The position numbers and the translations under genes were made by a program. From the NCBI GenBank assembly GCA_018715465.1, contig DVLN01000138.1, forward strand, positions 1 through 8,355: DNA of 8,355 nucleotides, in the 5' to 3' direction. Below the pieces are notes generated by a model. It ran no database searches and was not told the DNA's origin. It saw only the letters and a list, made by a program, of their open reading frames with translations. This stretch comes from Candidatus Faecivivens stercorigallinarum. GTDB taxonomy: Bacteria; Bacillota; Clostridia; Oscillospirales; Ruminococcaceae. Of the stretch, positions 1 through 6,977 are shown piece by piece. Each line of letters starts with the position of its first letter. The first letter of the stretch is position 1.

Positions 1-20
1 CAACAATTTTCGTTATATTT

Positions 21-49
21 ATTATATAGCATTCTATGTATTTCTGCAA
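21..49 (-). promoter_or_regulatory. Sigma-A-type promoter firing out of the left edge
   Basis: Read on the minus strand, a -35 box TTGCAG (44-49) is separated by exactly 17 bases (27-43) from a perfect -10 box TATAAT (21-26). Transcription would start near position 14 and leave the window, so the gene it serves is not visible. It lies downstream of the argF terminator and so begins a new unit. A small inverted repeat, GGGAA / TTCCC (52-56 and 63-67), sits just upstream of the -35 box and might be a regulator site, but it is too short to weigh much. Confidence 0.65.
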
Positions 50-87
50 TAGGGAACCACAATTCCCCGTATATTTTGTATTCTTGC

Positions 88-127
88 ACAACAAACCGGC
101 GTTGGATTTATACATTCCAACGCCGGT
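88..127 (-). terminator. Intrinsic terminator after argF
   Basis: A perfect 12-base-pair inverted repeat (95-106 and 116-127, ACCGGCGTTGGA and its complement) encloses a 9-base loop. On the minus strand the stem is followed by a T-rich run TTGTTGTG. It lies about 35 bases after the argF stop codon, as expected for a Rho-independent terminator ending the cluster. On the plus strand the stem is followed by AAACGG, so it is not a plus-strand terminator. Confidence 0.85.
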
Positions 128-162
128 AAACGGTTAATTATACAATTTATGTAGACAGAACA

Positions 163-1083
163 TCAAACCTCTTCCGGCCCCATCAGTTTGACCAGAACAG
201 CCTTCTGCGCGTGCAGACGGTTTTCTGCTTCGTCAAAGATTTCGTTTGCATGTGCCTCGAAGACTTTGGTAGTGATTTCTTCTTCGCGGTGAGCGGGCAG
301 GCAGTGGAGGACCATTGCGCCGGGACGGGCAGCTGCGAGCACTTTGTCATTGATCTGGAAGCCGGCAAATGCCTTGCGTCTTTCGACAGCTTCACCTTCC
401 TGGCCCATCGAAGCCCAGACGTCGGTTTCAAGGACATCTGCATTGGCAGCCATCTCTTCGACATTGTCACTGAGACGGAAGTTGCTTCCATATTTTTTCG
501 CAAATTCGAGGACGGTGGGGTGGGGGTGATAGCCTTCCGGGCAGGCGACCGATACTCTCATGCCGACAGTCAGTGCGCCGACGATCAGCGAGTTGGCCAT
601 GTTGTTGCCGTCGCCGATGTAGCAGAAGTTGAGTCCTTCAAAAGCACCTTTGTATTCACGAATGGTCATCAGGTCAGCCAGTACCTGGCAGGGGTGCGCA
701 TAGTCAGTCAGACCGTTGATGATCGGGATGCAGCCGAACCCGGCCAGGTCCTCGACCTCTTTCTGTTCAAAGGTACGGATCATGATACCGTTCAGGTAAC
801 GGGAGAGTACACGTGCAGTATCCTGGACAGGTTCACCGCGGCCGATCTGAAGGTCACGGGAGGAGAGGAACTGTGCCAGGCCGCCCAGCTGGTACATACC
901 GGTTTCAAACGAAACGCGGGTACGGGTGGAAGCTTTCTGGAAGATCATGCCGAGGGTCTTGCCTTCCAGCAGATGGTGAGGAATGCCATGTTTCTGGTCA
1001 TATTTGAGCTGATCCGCAAGATTGAGGATATCAATGATTTCTTCCTGGGTCAGATCAGACATTTTCAGAAGATGCTTGGTCAT
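163..1083 (-). CDS. argF: Ornithine carbamoyltransferase (306 aa)
   Basis: Cytoplasmic enzyme that joins carbamoyl phosphate and ornithine to give citrulline. The carbamoyl-phosphate motif STRTR is at residues 52-56, HPCQ at 130-133, the ornithine-loop motif SMGQE at 225-229 and the active-site HCLPAHR at 260-266. The length is normal for the family. I place the start at 1083 because AAAGGA (1093-1098) lies 9 bases upstream and the protein then begins MTKHLL, the usual N-terminus. The frame is open back to an ATG at 1209, but that lies upstream of the predicted transcription start near 1149 and overlaps argD. Another in-frame ATG at 1101 has no good ribosome site. The gene has its own promoter, separated from argD by about 100 bases, and is the last of the cluster. 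The assignment to an OTC rather than another carbamoyltransferase rests on the SMG and HCLP motifs and on the neighbours. Confidence 0.96.
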   Translation of the reverse strand: MTKHLLKMSDLTQEEIIDILNLADQLKYDQKHGIPHHLLEGKTLGMIFQKASTRTRVSFETGMYQLGGLAQFLSSRDLQIGRGEPVQDTARVLSRYLNGIMIRTFEQKEVEDLAGFGCIPIINGLTDYAHPCQVLADLMTIREYKGAFEGLNFCYIGDGNNMANSLIVGALTVGMRVSVACPEGYHPHPTVLEFAKKYGSNFRLSDNVEEMAANADVLETDVWASMGQEGEAVERRKAFAGFQINDKVLAAARPGAMVLHCLPAHREEEITTKVFEAHANEIFDEAENRLHAQKAVLVKLMGPEEV

Positions 1084-1092
1084 AAGAATACA

Positions 1093-1098
1093 TCCTTT
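1093..1098 (-). promoter_or_regulatory. Ribosome-binding site that fixes the argF start
   Basis: AAAGGA on the minus strand, 9 bases before the ATG at 1083. The alternative in-frame ATGs at 1101 and 1209 have no comparable site, so this sets the argF start. Confidence 0.75.
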
Positions 1099-1116
1099 CA
1101 TACAATTGAATTGATT

Positions 1117-1135
1117 GCCGGTTGGTCCTGCCGGC
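1117..1135 (-). other. Small GC hairpin in the argF leader
   Basis: GCCGG (minus strand 1135-1131) can pair with CCGGC (1121-1117) across a 9-base loop, within the roughly 65-base untranslated leader of argF. The stem has only 5 pairs and no T-run follows, so it is not a terminator. It may be fortuitous or may affect leader stability. Confidence 0.3.
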
Positions 1136-1155
1136 GTCTGTCTGGGGAAAACAAT

Positions 1156-1184
1156 ATTATAGCATGTTTTAAAATATGCGTCAA
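1156..1184 (-). promoter_or_regulatory. argF promoter
   Basis: On the minus strand, TTGACG (1179-1184) and a perfect TATAAT (1156-1161) are 17 bases apart, and TG precedes the -10 box as an extended -10 (TGCTATAAT). The -35 box begins 3 bases after the argD stop codon. Transcription should start near 1149, giving a leader of about 65 bases before the argF ATG. argF can therefore be transcribed apart from argCJBD, though read-through from argD is also possible because no terminator lies between them. Confidence 0.8.
1162..1179 (-). promoter_or_regulatory. 18-base palindrome filling the argF promoter spacer (candidate operator)
   Basis: GCATATTTTAAAACATGC is an inverted repeat with a single mismatched pair, and it occupies exactly the space between the -35 and -10 boxes. 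A repressor bound there would block RNA polymerase. The A/T-rich 18-base dyad is reminiscent in size of ArgR/AhrC ARG boxes, but the half-site spacing does not match the classical TGAAT-N4-ATTCA arrangement, so the binding protein is unknown. Confidence 0.45.
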
Positions 1185-1187
1185 GGG

Positions 1188-2360
1188 TTATTGGTCGATC
1201 ACGCTGCACAAAATTTTAATTCCAGCTTCCAGCTCCTCATCGCTGATGGTGAGCGGCGGCAGCAGGCGGATTTTTGTCTTAGCTGTCAGCACCAGCAGAC
1301 CAGCCTGCATACAGACTTCCCGGACATCGGCAGCTGTCTTGTCTTTCAGCGCAATTCCGATCATCATGCCAAGGCCGGTTACCGATTCAACATTGCTGCA
1401 TTTACTTAAAGCAGCGCGGATCTTGTCACCTTTGCGGCGGACATCAGCCAGCAGCGTCTCGTCCAGTTTGGAAAGGACGACATTTGCACCAGCACAAACC
1501 ACCGGGTTTCCTCCAAAGGTCGAGCCGTGGCTGGATGCGCCCATGACCTTTTCCAGCCGTTTATCCACCAGCACTGCGCCGATCGGCAAACCGCCGCCCA
1601 GCCCTTTTGCCAGTGTTGTGATATCCGGGTGGACACCGAACTGTTCAGATGCGAGCAGGGTACCGGTGCGGCCAACACCGGTCTGGACCTCATCGGCAAT
1701 CAGCAGCAGGTCATGTTCTGCACAGAAGTCTGCGACAGCTTTGACATAAGCTGCATCCAGCGGTACAACGCCACCCTCACCCTGTACAAACTCGATCATG
1801 ACTGCGCACACCTTCTCATCACAGGCTTTCTGGAGTGCCTCGAGAGAGTTTGCTTCAGCATAGACAAAGCCTTCGGTGAAGGGGAAGAAGAAGTTATGAA
1901 AGACATCCTGGCCGGTTGCAGCCAGCGTTGTGACGGTACGTCCATGGAAGGAGTTGACCAATGTGACAATCCGGTCGCGGCCGGCGCCATATTTGTCAAA
2001 GCTGTATTTTCTGGCGACCTTGATTGCGCCTTCATTTGCTTCCGCGCCCGAGTTGCCGAAAAAGGCCTTCGCATATCCCGTGCGGCTGCACAGGGTATCG
2101 GCAAGCTGTACATCCGGGGTGGTATAGTACAAGTTCGAGATATGCTGCAAAGTTGCTGCCTGCTCAGACACGGCCTTTACCCAGTCGGGGTCACAGAACC
2201 CGAGCGCATTGACGCCGATGCCGGTTGTAAAGTCGATGTATTCCTTGCCGTTGATATCGGTGCAGCGGCTGCCGCTTCCTTTGACGGCGCAGAGGTTGCT
2301 CCGTCCGTAGGTATTCATAATCCGCGCCTGATCCAGCGCCTTGATTTCTTCAAAAGTCAT
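1188..2360 (-). CDS. argD: Acetylornithine aminotransferase (390 aa)
   Basis: PLP-dependent class-III aminotransferase of the cytoplasm that converts N-acetylglutamate semialdehyde to N-acetylornithine with glutamate as amino donor. Family members often also serve in lysine synthesis as N-succinyl-diaminopimelate aminotransferase; the sequence cannot settle that here. Visible motifs are the cofactor phosphate site NSGAEANE at 103-110, SFHGRT at 137-142, the PLP-ring aspartate D223 in ADEVQTG, and the Schiff-base lysine K252 in TLAKGLGGG. The length matches the family. It follows argB by 31 bases, so it is co-transcribed with it. AAAGGA (2374-2379) lies 13 bases before the ATG, a long spacing, and no better in-frame start exists. 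The argF promoter begins just past the stop codon. Confidence 0.95.
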   Translation of the reverse strand: MTFEEIKALDQARIMNTYGRSNLCAVKGSGSRCTDINGKEYIDFTTGIGVNALGFCDPDWVKAVSEQAATLQHISNLYYTTPDVQLADTLCSRTGYAKAFFGNSGAEANEGAIKVARKYSFDKYGAGRDRIVTLVNSFHGRTVTTLAATGQDVFHNFFFPFTEGFVYAEANSLEALQKACDEKVCAVMIEFVQGEGGVVPLDAAYVKAVADFCAEHDLLLIADEVQTGVGRTGTLLASEQFGVHPDITTLAKGLGGGLPIGAVLVDKRLEKVMGASSHGSTFGGNPVVCAGANVVLSKLDETLLADVRRKGDKIRAALSKCSNVESVTGLGMMIGIALKDKTAADVREVCMQAGLLVLTAKTKIRLLPPLTISDEELEAGIKILCSVIDQ

Positions 2361-2391
2361 GGTAATATATCATTCCTTTCCCGTCCGAAAA

Positions 2392-3252
2392 TCAGTTGAA
2401 CAGTGTCCCGACGCCTTCATTGGACAGGATCTCAATGAGGATAGAATGGGGAATACGTCCGTCGATGATGCAGGTCTTGGAGACACCTCTTCTGACCGCT
2501 TCGACACAGCACTCGATCTTTGGAATCATACCGCCGGAGATGATTCCCTGCTTAATCAAAAAGGGAACATCCGATACATTGACATGCGGAATCAGGGTGG
2601 ACTCGTCGTTTTTATCCCGCAAAAGGCCCTTGATATCGGTCATCAGAATCAGGTTTTCAGCGCCCAGCGCTGCGGCAATCCGTGCAGCAGCAGTATCGGC
2701 GTTGATGTTGTAGACCTGGCCTTCCGAGTCAGTCGCGACGGTTGCAATAACCGGGATAAATCCGCATTTGAGGGCATCGGTGATCGGTTTGATGTCCACG
2801 CCGGTGATCTCACCGACAAAGCCAAGGTCTTCTCCCGCTTCCAGCTTTTTGACCTTGATCATCTGTCCGTCCGAGCCGCACAATCCCAGTGCTTTGCCGC
2901 CATGGTGCTGTAAGGAAGAAACCAGCGACTTGTTGACCTTGCCGGCCAGTACCATCCGCACGATTTCAGCAGTTTCTGCGTCGGTATAGCGCAGACCACC
3001 GATAAAACGGCTTTCGATTCCAACTTTTTTCAGCATCTCACTGATTTCAGGGCCGCCGCCGTGGACCAGTACAACTTTAATGCCGACCAACCCCAGCAGG
3101 ACGATATCGCTCATGACTGCGTCCTTCAGTTCTGGGCTGGTCATTGCGTTGCCGCCGTATTTGACAACGACGATCTTGTCATGATATTTCTGGATATAGG
3201 GAAGTGCCTGATTGAGGACTTGCGCCTTGATTACATTATCAATCTTTTCCAT
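2392..3252 (-). CDS. argB: Acetylglutamate kinase, arginine-sensitive type (286 aa)
   Basis: Amino-acid-kinase-family enzyme that phosphorylates N-acetyl-L-glutamate with ATP, the second step of the pathway. Visible are the catalytic lysine K31 in VKYGGN, the glycine-rich VHGGGPEI at 63-70, the aspartate D186 in NINAD and the lysine K245 in GGMIPK. About 25 residues precede the first strand, forming a predicted helix (IKAQVLNQALPYIQKY). In known enzymes this extension builds the hexamer inhibited by arginine and is absent from the arginine-insensitive E. coli enzyme, so feedback inhibition is a reasonable inference. The C-terminal SNEGVGTLF also fits that group. The frame extends to an ATG at 3276 (8 more residues), but that start lacks a ribosome site, whereas AAGGAAGG lies 11 bases before the ATG at 3252. 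Confidence 0.93.
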   Translation of the reverse strand: MEKIDNVIKAQVLNQALPYIQKYHDKIVVVKYGGNAMTSPELKDAVMSDIVLLGLVGIKVVLVHGGGPEISEMLKKVGIESRFIGGLRYTDAETAEIVRMVLAGKVNKSLVSSLQHHGGKALGLCGSDGQMIKVKKLEAGEDLGFVGEITGVDIKPITDALKCGFIPVIATVATDSEGQVYNINADTAAARIAAALGAENLILMTDIKGLLRDKNDESTLIPHVNVSDVPFLIKQGIISGGMIPKIECCVEAVRRGVSKTCIIDGRIPHSILIEILSNEGVGTLFN

Positions 3253-3263
3253 CGGTTTGTAAG

Positions 3264-3271
3264 CCTTCCTT
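3264..3271 (-). promoter_or_regulatory. Ribosome-binding site favouring the shorter argB start
   Basis: AAGGAAGG on the minus strand, with its last base 11 bases before the ATG at 3252. It lies inside the extension that would be coded if the ATG at 3276 were used, which argues for the shorter protein. Confidence 0.55.
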
Positions 3272-3279
3272 TCCATCCA

Positions 3280-4521
3280 TCAGGTGCGGTAGTCGCCGTT
3301 GATGCGGACATAATCGTACGTCAGGTCACAGCCCCAAGCAATCGCCTGTTCCTCGCCGTCATTCAGGTCGATTAGCAGCTTGACTTCCGGCTGAGAGAGG
3401 ATTTCTTTTGCGATTTCTTCCGAGAAAGGAATGCCTGCACCTGCTTCACATACCGGCAGAACGCCTGCCGCGGATGCAAAGGACATGTCTACCTTGTTGA
3501 CATCGACATCAACCGGCGCGTAACCGATTGCGCACAGCGCACGGCCCCAGTTGGCGTCTGCACCAAAGATGGCGGTTTTCATCAGCGAAGAGCAGATGAC
3601 TGATTTGGCGATGATTCTGGCCTGCTCTCTGCTGTGGGCGCCCGAGACGGTACATTCCACCAGACGGGTCGCTCCTTCGCCATCGGCAGCGATCATTCTC
3701 GACAGGTTCATCAGTACGACATACAGCGCGTTGACAAACTGGGAGAAATCTTCATTCTGCCGGTCGATCAGTTTATTTCCCGCAGCACCTGAAGCCATGA
3801 TGCAGCAGGTGTCGTTCGTGGAGGTATCTCCGTCGACACTCACCATATTGAAGGTATCGTCCACAACCTTGGTCAGTGCTGTCTGCAACAGTTCAGGGGT
3901 GATGCAGGCATCGGTTGTCAGGAAGCAGAGCATGGTCGCCATATTCGGATGAATCATGCCGGAACCCTTTGCACAGCCGCCGATGGTGCATTTTTTGCCT
4001 GCAAGGTCAAATTCGACAGCAACCTGTTTGGGCTGGGTATCGGTGGTCATGATGCCTTCTTCAAAATGCAGGCCGCCTTCCGGGCTGTCAGAAAGCTCAC
4101 CGGCCAGATCAGCAATGCTATTCTGGATCGGTTCAAGCGGCAGCGGCTGACCGATGACGCCGGTCGAACCGACGACGACGTCTTCCGGTTTAATTCCAAG
4201 CTGTTTTGCCGCGATCTGGGCCATTCCCTCTGCCTTTTCGATACCATCGGCGTTACAGGTATTGGCGATACCGGAGTTGACGATAACCGCCTGGGCGTAA
4301 CCGTCAGCGATGTGTGCTTTGGTGACGGTGATCGGCGCGCCTTTTACCTTATTCTGGGTATAGACGGCAGCGGTCGGAACCGGTCCGGCTGCGACCAGCA
4401 GCGAGAGGTCTTTTTTTGTTTTATTTTTACGGATGCCGCAGTGCAAGCCGCCGGCCTGGAAGCCTTTTGCAGCGACAACGCCGCCATCGACAAACGAATA
4501 TCCTTCAAATTGAACCAACAT
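3280..4521 (-). CDS. argJ: Bifunctional glutamate N-acetyltransferase / ornithine acetyltransferase ArgJ (413 aa)
   Basis: Transfers acetyl from N-acetylornithine to glutamate, releasing ornithine and regenerating N-acetylglutamate; this makes the pathway cyclic. Many members can also use acetyl-CoA. The precursor cuts itself into two chains at the Ala-Thr bond in the MATML motif; here that is A195/T196 in HPNMATML, following KGSGM at 185-189, so T196 would be the N-terminal nucleophile of the beta chain. The oxyanion-hole motif STGVIG is at 119-124. The C-terminus YVRINGDYRT is the normal family end, so the gene is complete. AAAGGAG lies 8 bases before the ATG. It follows argC by 33 bases and precedes argB by 27. 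Whether it is bifunctional or only an ornithine acetyltransferase cannot be read from the sequence; no argA or argE is present in the window, which fits the cyclic route. Confidence 0.95.
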   Translation of the reverse strand: MLVQFEGYSFVDGGVVAAKGFQAGGLHCGIRKNKTKKDLSLLVAAGPVPTAAVYTQNKVKGAPITVTKAHIADGYAQAVIVNSGIANTCNADGIEKAEGMAQIAAKQLGIKPEDVVVGSTGVIGQPLPLEPIQNSIADLAGELSDSPEGGLHFEEGIMTTDTQPKQVAVEFDLAGKKCTIGGCAKGSGMIHPNMATMLCFLTTDACITPELLQTALTKVVDDTFNMVSVDGDTSTNDTCCIMASGAAGNKLIDRQNEDFSQFVNALYVVLMNLSRMIAADGEGATRLVECTVSGAHSREQARIIAKSVICSSLMKTAIFGADANWGRALCAIGYAPVDVDVNKVDMSFASAAGVLPVCEAGAGIPFSEEIAKEILSQPEVKLLIDLNDGEEQAIAWGCDLTYDYVRINGDYRT

Positions 4522-4554
4522 GTTGCAAACTCCTTTATCTCAAGCCAAAATTGA

Positions 4555-5496
4555 TTACAGATTCAGTCCATACCCTTCCGGCGCACCGGTCATGATATTG
4601 AAACACTGAATTGCAGCGCCGGATGCACCCTTTCCGAGATTGTCAAACACTGCGTTGACCGTCACACGCTCATCGTTGCCGGTGACATATATTTTCATTC
4701 CATCCCAACCGGACAGCTTGTTTCCGGCCATAAATCCGCCATCTTCCGTCTCTGCGCCAAACGGGGCGGTCTGTACAAGCCCGTCGGTATAGTAGCTGCT
4801 GAACAGTTCCCAGATGTCCTGTACACCTGTTTTTTTGGTCAGCAGTCTGGCATACAGCGGGACAGTGACGACCATACCGGCGTAATAATCTGCGACGATC
4901 GGGGTAAACAGCGGTTCGGCTGCCAGTCCGGGAATTGCTTTCATCTCTTTCAGATGTTTGTGCTGCTGGCTCATCGCATATTCTCTTGGAGCGTCGAGCA
5001 GGGGAGAGCGTCCTTTCCCTTCATACTGTGCGATCATTTTTTTGCCGCCGCCGCTGTAGCCTGTCAGTGAAAAGGCGGATATCGGATAGTCGGCAGCCAT
5101 CAGCCCACTTTTAATCAGTGGATAAACACAGGCAATAAAACCGCTTGCATGGCATCCGGGCACCGCGACACGATTGCCGTTTCGGATACCTTCCCGGAAT
5201 GCGGGAGACAGTTCGGGAAATCCGTAGTTCCAGCCCGGCAGTGTCCGGTGAGCGGTCGAAGCGTCGATAATCCGCACATTTCCTTCTGCCATCGAGACAG
5301 CTTCCACAGCAGCCGCATCGGGCAGGCAAAGGAAGGTGATATCCGACGCGTTGATCAGTTTTTTCCGTTCGTCTGGGTCCTTTCGTTTTTCAGGGTCGAT
5401 GGTCAGCAGTTCGACGTCATCCCGGACCGAGATTCGTTCATGAATCCGAAGTCCGGTTGTGCCCTCGCTTCCGTCGATAAAGATTTTGGTTTTCAT
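4555..5496 (-). CDS. argC: N-acetyl-gamma-glutamyl-phosphate reductase, short (type 2) form (313 aa)
   Basis: NADPH-dependent reductase that converts N-acetylglutamyl phosphate to the semialdehyde, the third step. The N-terminus KIFIDGSEGTTGLRI holds the nucleotide-binding turn. The catalytic cysteine is C115 in VPGCHASGF. A glycine-rich SLTGYSGGGKKM is at 143-154 and histidines H179 and H181 in QQHKHLKE are candidate active-site bases. The GSEGTTGL start and the shorter length resemble the less common ArgC subfamily (TIGR01851 type, as I recall it) rather than the E. coli or Bacillus form with GASGYxG; this is from memory of the families. The frame is open to an ATG at 5526, but that coincides with the predicted transcription start near 5525, so 5496 is the likely start. 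AAGGA (5509-5513) is 12 bases upstream of it. The gene heads the argCJBD unit. Confidence 0.93.
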   Translation of the reverse strand: MKTKIFIDGSEGTTGLRIHERISVRDDVELLTIDPEKRKDPDERKKLINASDITFLCLPDAAAVEAVSMAEGNVRIIDASTAHRTLPGWNYGFPELSPAFREGIRNGNRVAVPGCHASGFIACVYPLIKSGLMAADYPISAFSLTGYSGGGKKMIAQYEGKGRSPLLDAPREYAMSQQHKHLKEMKAIPGLAAEPLFTPIVADYYAGMVVTVPLYARLLTKKTGVQDIWELFSSYYTDGLVQTAPFGAETEDGGFMAGNKLSGWDGMKIYVTGNDERVTVNAVFDNLGKGASGAAIQCFNIMTGAPEGYGLNL

Positions 5497-5508
5497 ACAC
5501 TCTCTTCT

Positions 5509-5513
5509 TCCTT
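5509..5513 (-). promoter_or_regulatory. Ribosome-binding site for argC
   Basis: AAGGA on the minus strand, 12 bases before the ATG at 5496. The spacing is long, but the ATG at 5526 has no such site and lies at the edge of the predicted transcript. Confidence 0.5.
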
Positions 5514-5531
5514 TATCATTTACCAAATTAC

Positions 5532-5560
5532 AGTATACCTTTTTTAGTCCAACTGGTCAA
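5532..5560 (-). promoter_or_regulatory. argC promoter overlapping the end of argH
   Basis: On the minus strand, TTGACC (5555-5560, five of six consensus bases) and TATACT (5532-5537, five of six) are separated by exactly 17 bases. The -35 box lies inside the last codons of argH and the -10 box in the 47-base argH-argC gap. Transcription would begin near 5525, about 29 bases before the argC ATG. The LD repeat at the ArgH C-terminus partly dictates the -35 sequence, so chance similarity is possible, but spacing and position both fit. Confidence 0.6.
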
Positions 5561-6926
5561 GCTGGAAAAGTGCCCAACGAATCTGGTCTTCTACCCGTTC
5601 CTTTGCAGGGCCGCCGATGCAGTCACGGCTGAACGCACAGGCAGTCAGGTCAATTGCCTGGTAAACATTCTCTTCAAACACTGGCGAAAGTGCCTGATAT
5701 TCCGACAGCGGCAGCGTTTCGAGCGTCAGCCCTTTCTGGACGCACAGTCCGACCAGCTGTCCGGTAATCTTATAAGCGTCCCGGAAGGGAACCCCCTTCT
5801 TGGTCAGATAGTCGGCGCAATCGGTCGCATTGATAAATCCTTTTGCGGCGGCAGCGCGCATGTTGTCTTTGAGGACAGTTGCGGTGCGGAGCATCGGTTC
5901 AAAGGTCGACAGACAGAGCTTGACGGTATCAACCGCGTCAAAGATTGCTTCCTTGTCTTCCTGCATGTCTTTGTTGTAGGCGAGCGGCAGCGATTTCATC
6001 ATCGACAGCAGCGTGACGAGATCGCCGTAAACCCGTCCGGTTTTACCTCTGACCAGTTCAGCGACGTCCGGGTTTTTCTTCTGGGGCATGATGGAAGAGC
6101 CGGTTGCAAAGGCGTCGTCCAGTTCGATGAACTTGAATTCCCAGCTGCACCAGAGAATGACCTCTTCCGAGAATCTCGAAAGGTGCATCATAATCAGCGA
6201 AATTGCGCTCGCAAGCTCAATACAGAAATCACGATCGGATACGCCGTCCAGCGTATTCATCACCGGAGCGGTAAATCCAAGCAGCGAAGCAGTCATCTCC
6301 CGGTCGATTGGATAAGTGGTACCGGCCAGCGCGCCGCTGCCGAGCGGGCAGAAGTTCATCCGCTTTTTGAGGTCGCCAAGCCTTCCGAGGTCCCGGATAA
6401 ACATGCTTGCATAGGCCATCAGGTGCTGTGCAAAGGTGATCGGCTGGGCACGCTGCAGGTGGGTATATCCCGGCATAATCGTTTCGGTATTCTCCAGTGC
6501 CATATCGCACAGCGTCTTGATCAGTGTAACCGTCAGCGCCTTGATCTCATCTACCTCATCCCGCAAAATCAATCGGATATCCAGCGCGACCTGGTCGTTC
6601 CGGCTGCGGGCGGTATGGAGCCGTTTTCCTGCATCGCCGATGCGGGAAGTCAGTTCGGCTTCGATAAACATATGGATATCCTCCGCCTGCGGGTCAAACT
6701 GCAAAGCACCGCTGTCGATATCCGCACGGATGCTGCCCAGCCCCTCAATAATTGCGTCGGCGTCTGCCTGAGAGATGATGCCCTGATGAGCCAGCATCGT
6801 CGCATGGGCGATCGAACCGGCGATATCATGGCGGTACATCCGCGCGTCAAATGCAATTGAGGAGTTGAAGTCGTTTACACCCTGGTCGGTTTCCTTGGTA
6901 AACCGTCCCGCCCACATTTTAGCCAT
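5544..6926 (-). CDS. argH: Argininosuccinate lyase (460 aa)
   Basis: Cytoplasmic homotetrameric enzyme of the aspartase/fumarase superfamily; it splits argininosuccinate into arginine and fumarate, the last step of the pathway. The N-terminus KMWAGRFTKETD is typical. Conserved blocks are TARSRNDQV at 105-113, GYTHLQRAQP at 153-162 with the catalytic histidine H156, and the superfamily signature GSSIMPQKKNPD at 276-287, whose serine S278 is the likely catalytic residue in the mobile loop. The length of 460 is standard. AAGGA (6934-6938) lies 7 bases before the ATG. It is separated from argG by 191 bases holding a probable terminator and a palindromic element, and its 3' end contains the argC promoter. 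Confidence 0.96.
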   Translation of the reverse strand: MAKMWAGRFTKETDQGVNDFNSSIAFDARMYRHDIAGSIAHATMLAHQGIISQADADAIIEGLGSIRADIDSGALQFDPQAEDIHMFIEAELTSRIGDAGKRLHTARSRNDQVALDIRLILRDEVDEIKALTVTLIKTLCDMALENTETIMPGYTHLQRAQPITFAQHLMAYASMFIRDLGRLGDLKKRMNFCPLGSGALAGTTYPIDREMTASLLGFTAPVMNTLDGVSDRDFCIELASAISLIMMHLSRFSEEVILWCSWEFKFIELDDAFATGSSIMPQKKNPDVAELVRGKTGRVYGDLVTLLSMMKSLPLAYNKDMQEDKEAIFDAVDTVKLCLSTFEPMLRTATVLKDNMRAAAAKGFINATDCADYLTKKGVPFRDAYKITGQLVGLCVQKGLTLETLPLSEYQALSPVFEENVYQAIDLTACAFSRDCIGGPAKERVEDQIRWALFQLDQLD

Positions 6927-6977
6927 AAAACCATCCTTATCTGTCGTTGAATATCAGTTTGCTGTAATTTCCATTTT

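Noticed and set aside
139..170. A TATAAT on the minus strand just after argF, with TTGATG 18 bases upstream
   Set aside because: It would start a transcript immediately before the argF terminator and serve nothing. The region is simply A/T-rich.
211..1749. A 512-codon open frame on the plus strand, antisense to argF and argD
   Set aside because: It runs across two well-supported genes and their gap, has no ribosome site I can see and no recognisable domain. Long antisense frames arise from codon bias in the real genes.
1527..2399. A 290-codon plus-strand frame opposite argD
   Set aside because: Shadow of argD codon usage; no family motif and the opposite strand has a complete enzyme.
3949..4554. 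A 201-codon plus-strand frame opposite argJ
   Set aside because: Entirely antisense to a complete ArgJ and without motifs of its own.
5555..5570. An imperfect dyad at the very end of argH as an operator
   Set aside because: It is explained by the repeated Gln-Leu-Asp codons at the ArgH C-terminus and has a mismatch.
6183..6860. A 225-codon plus-strand frame opposite argH
   Set aside because: Entirely antisense to a complete ArgH; no start signal or domain.
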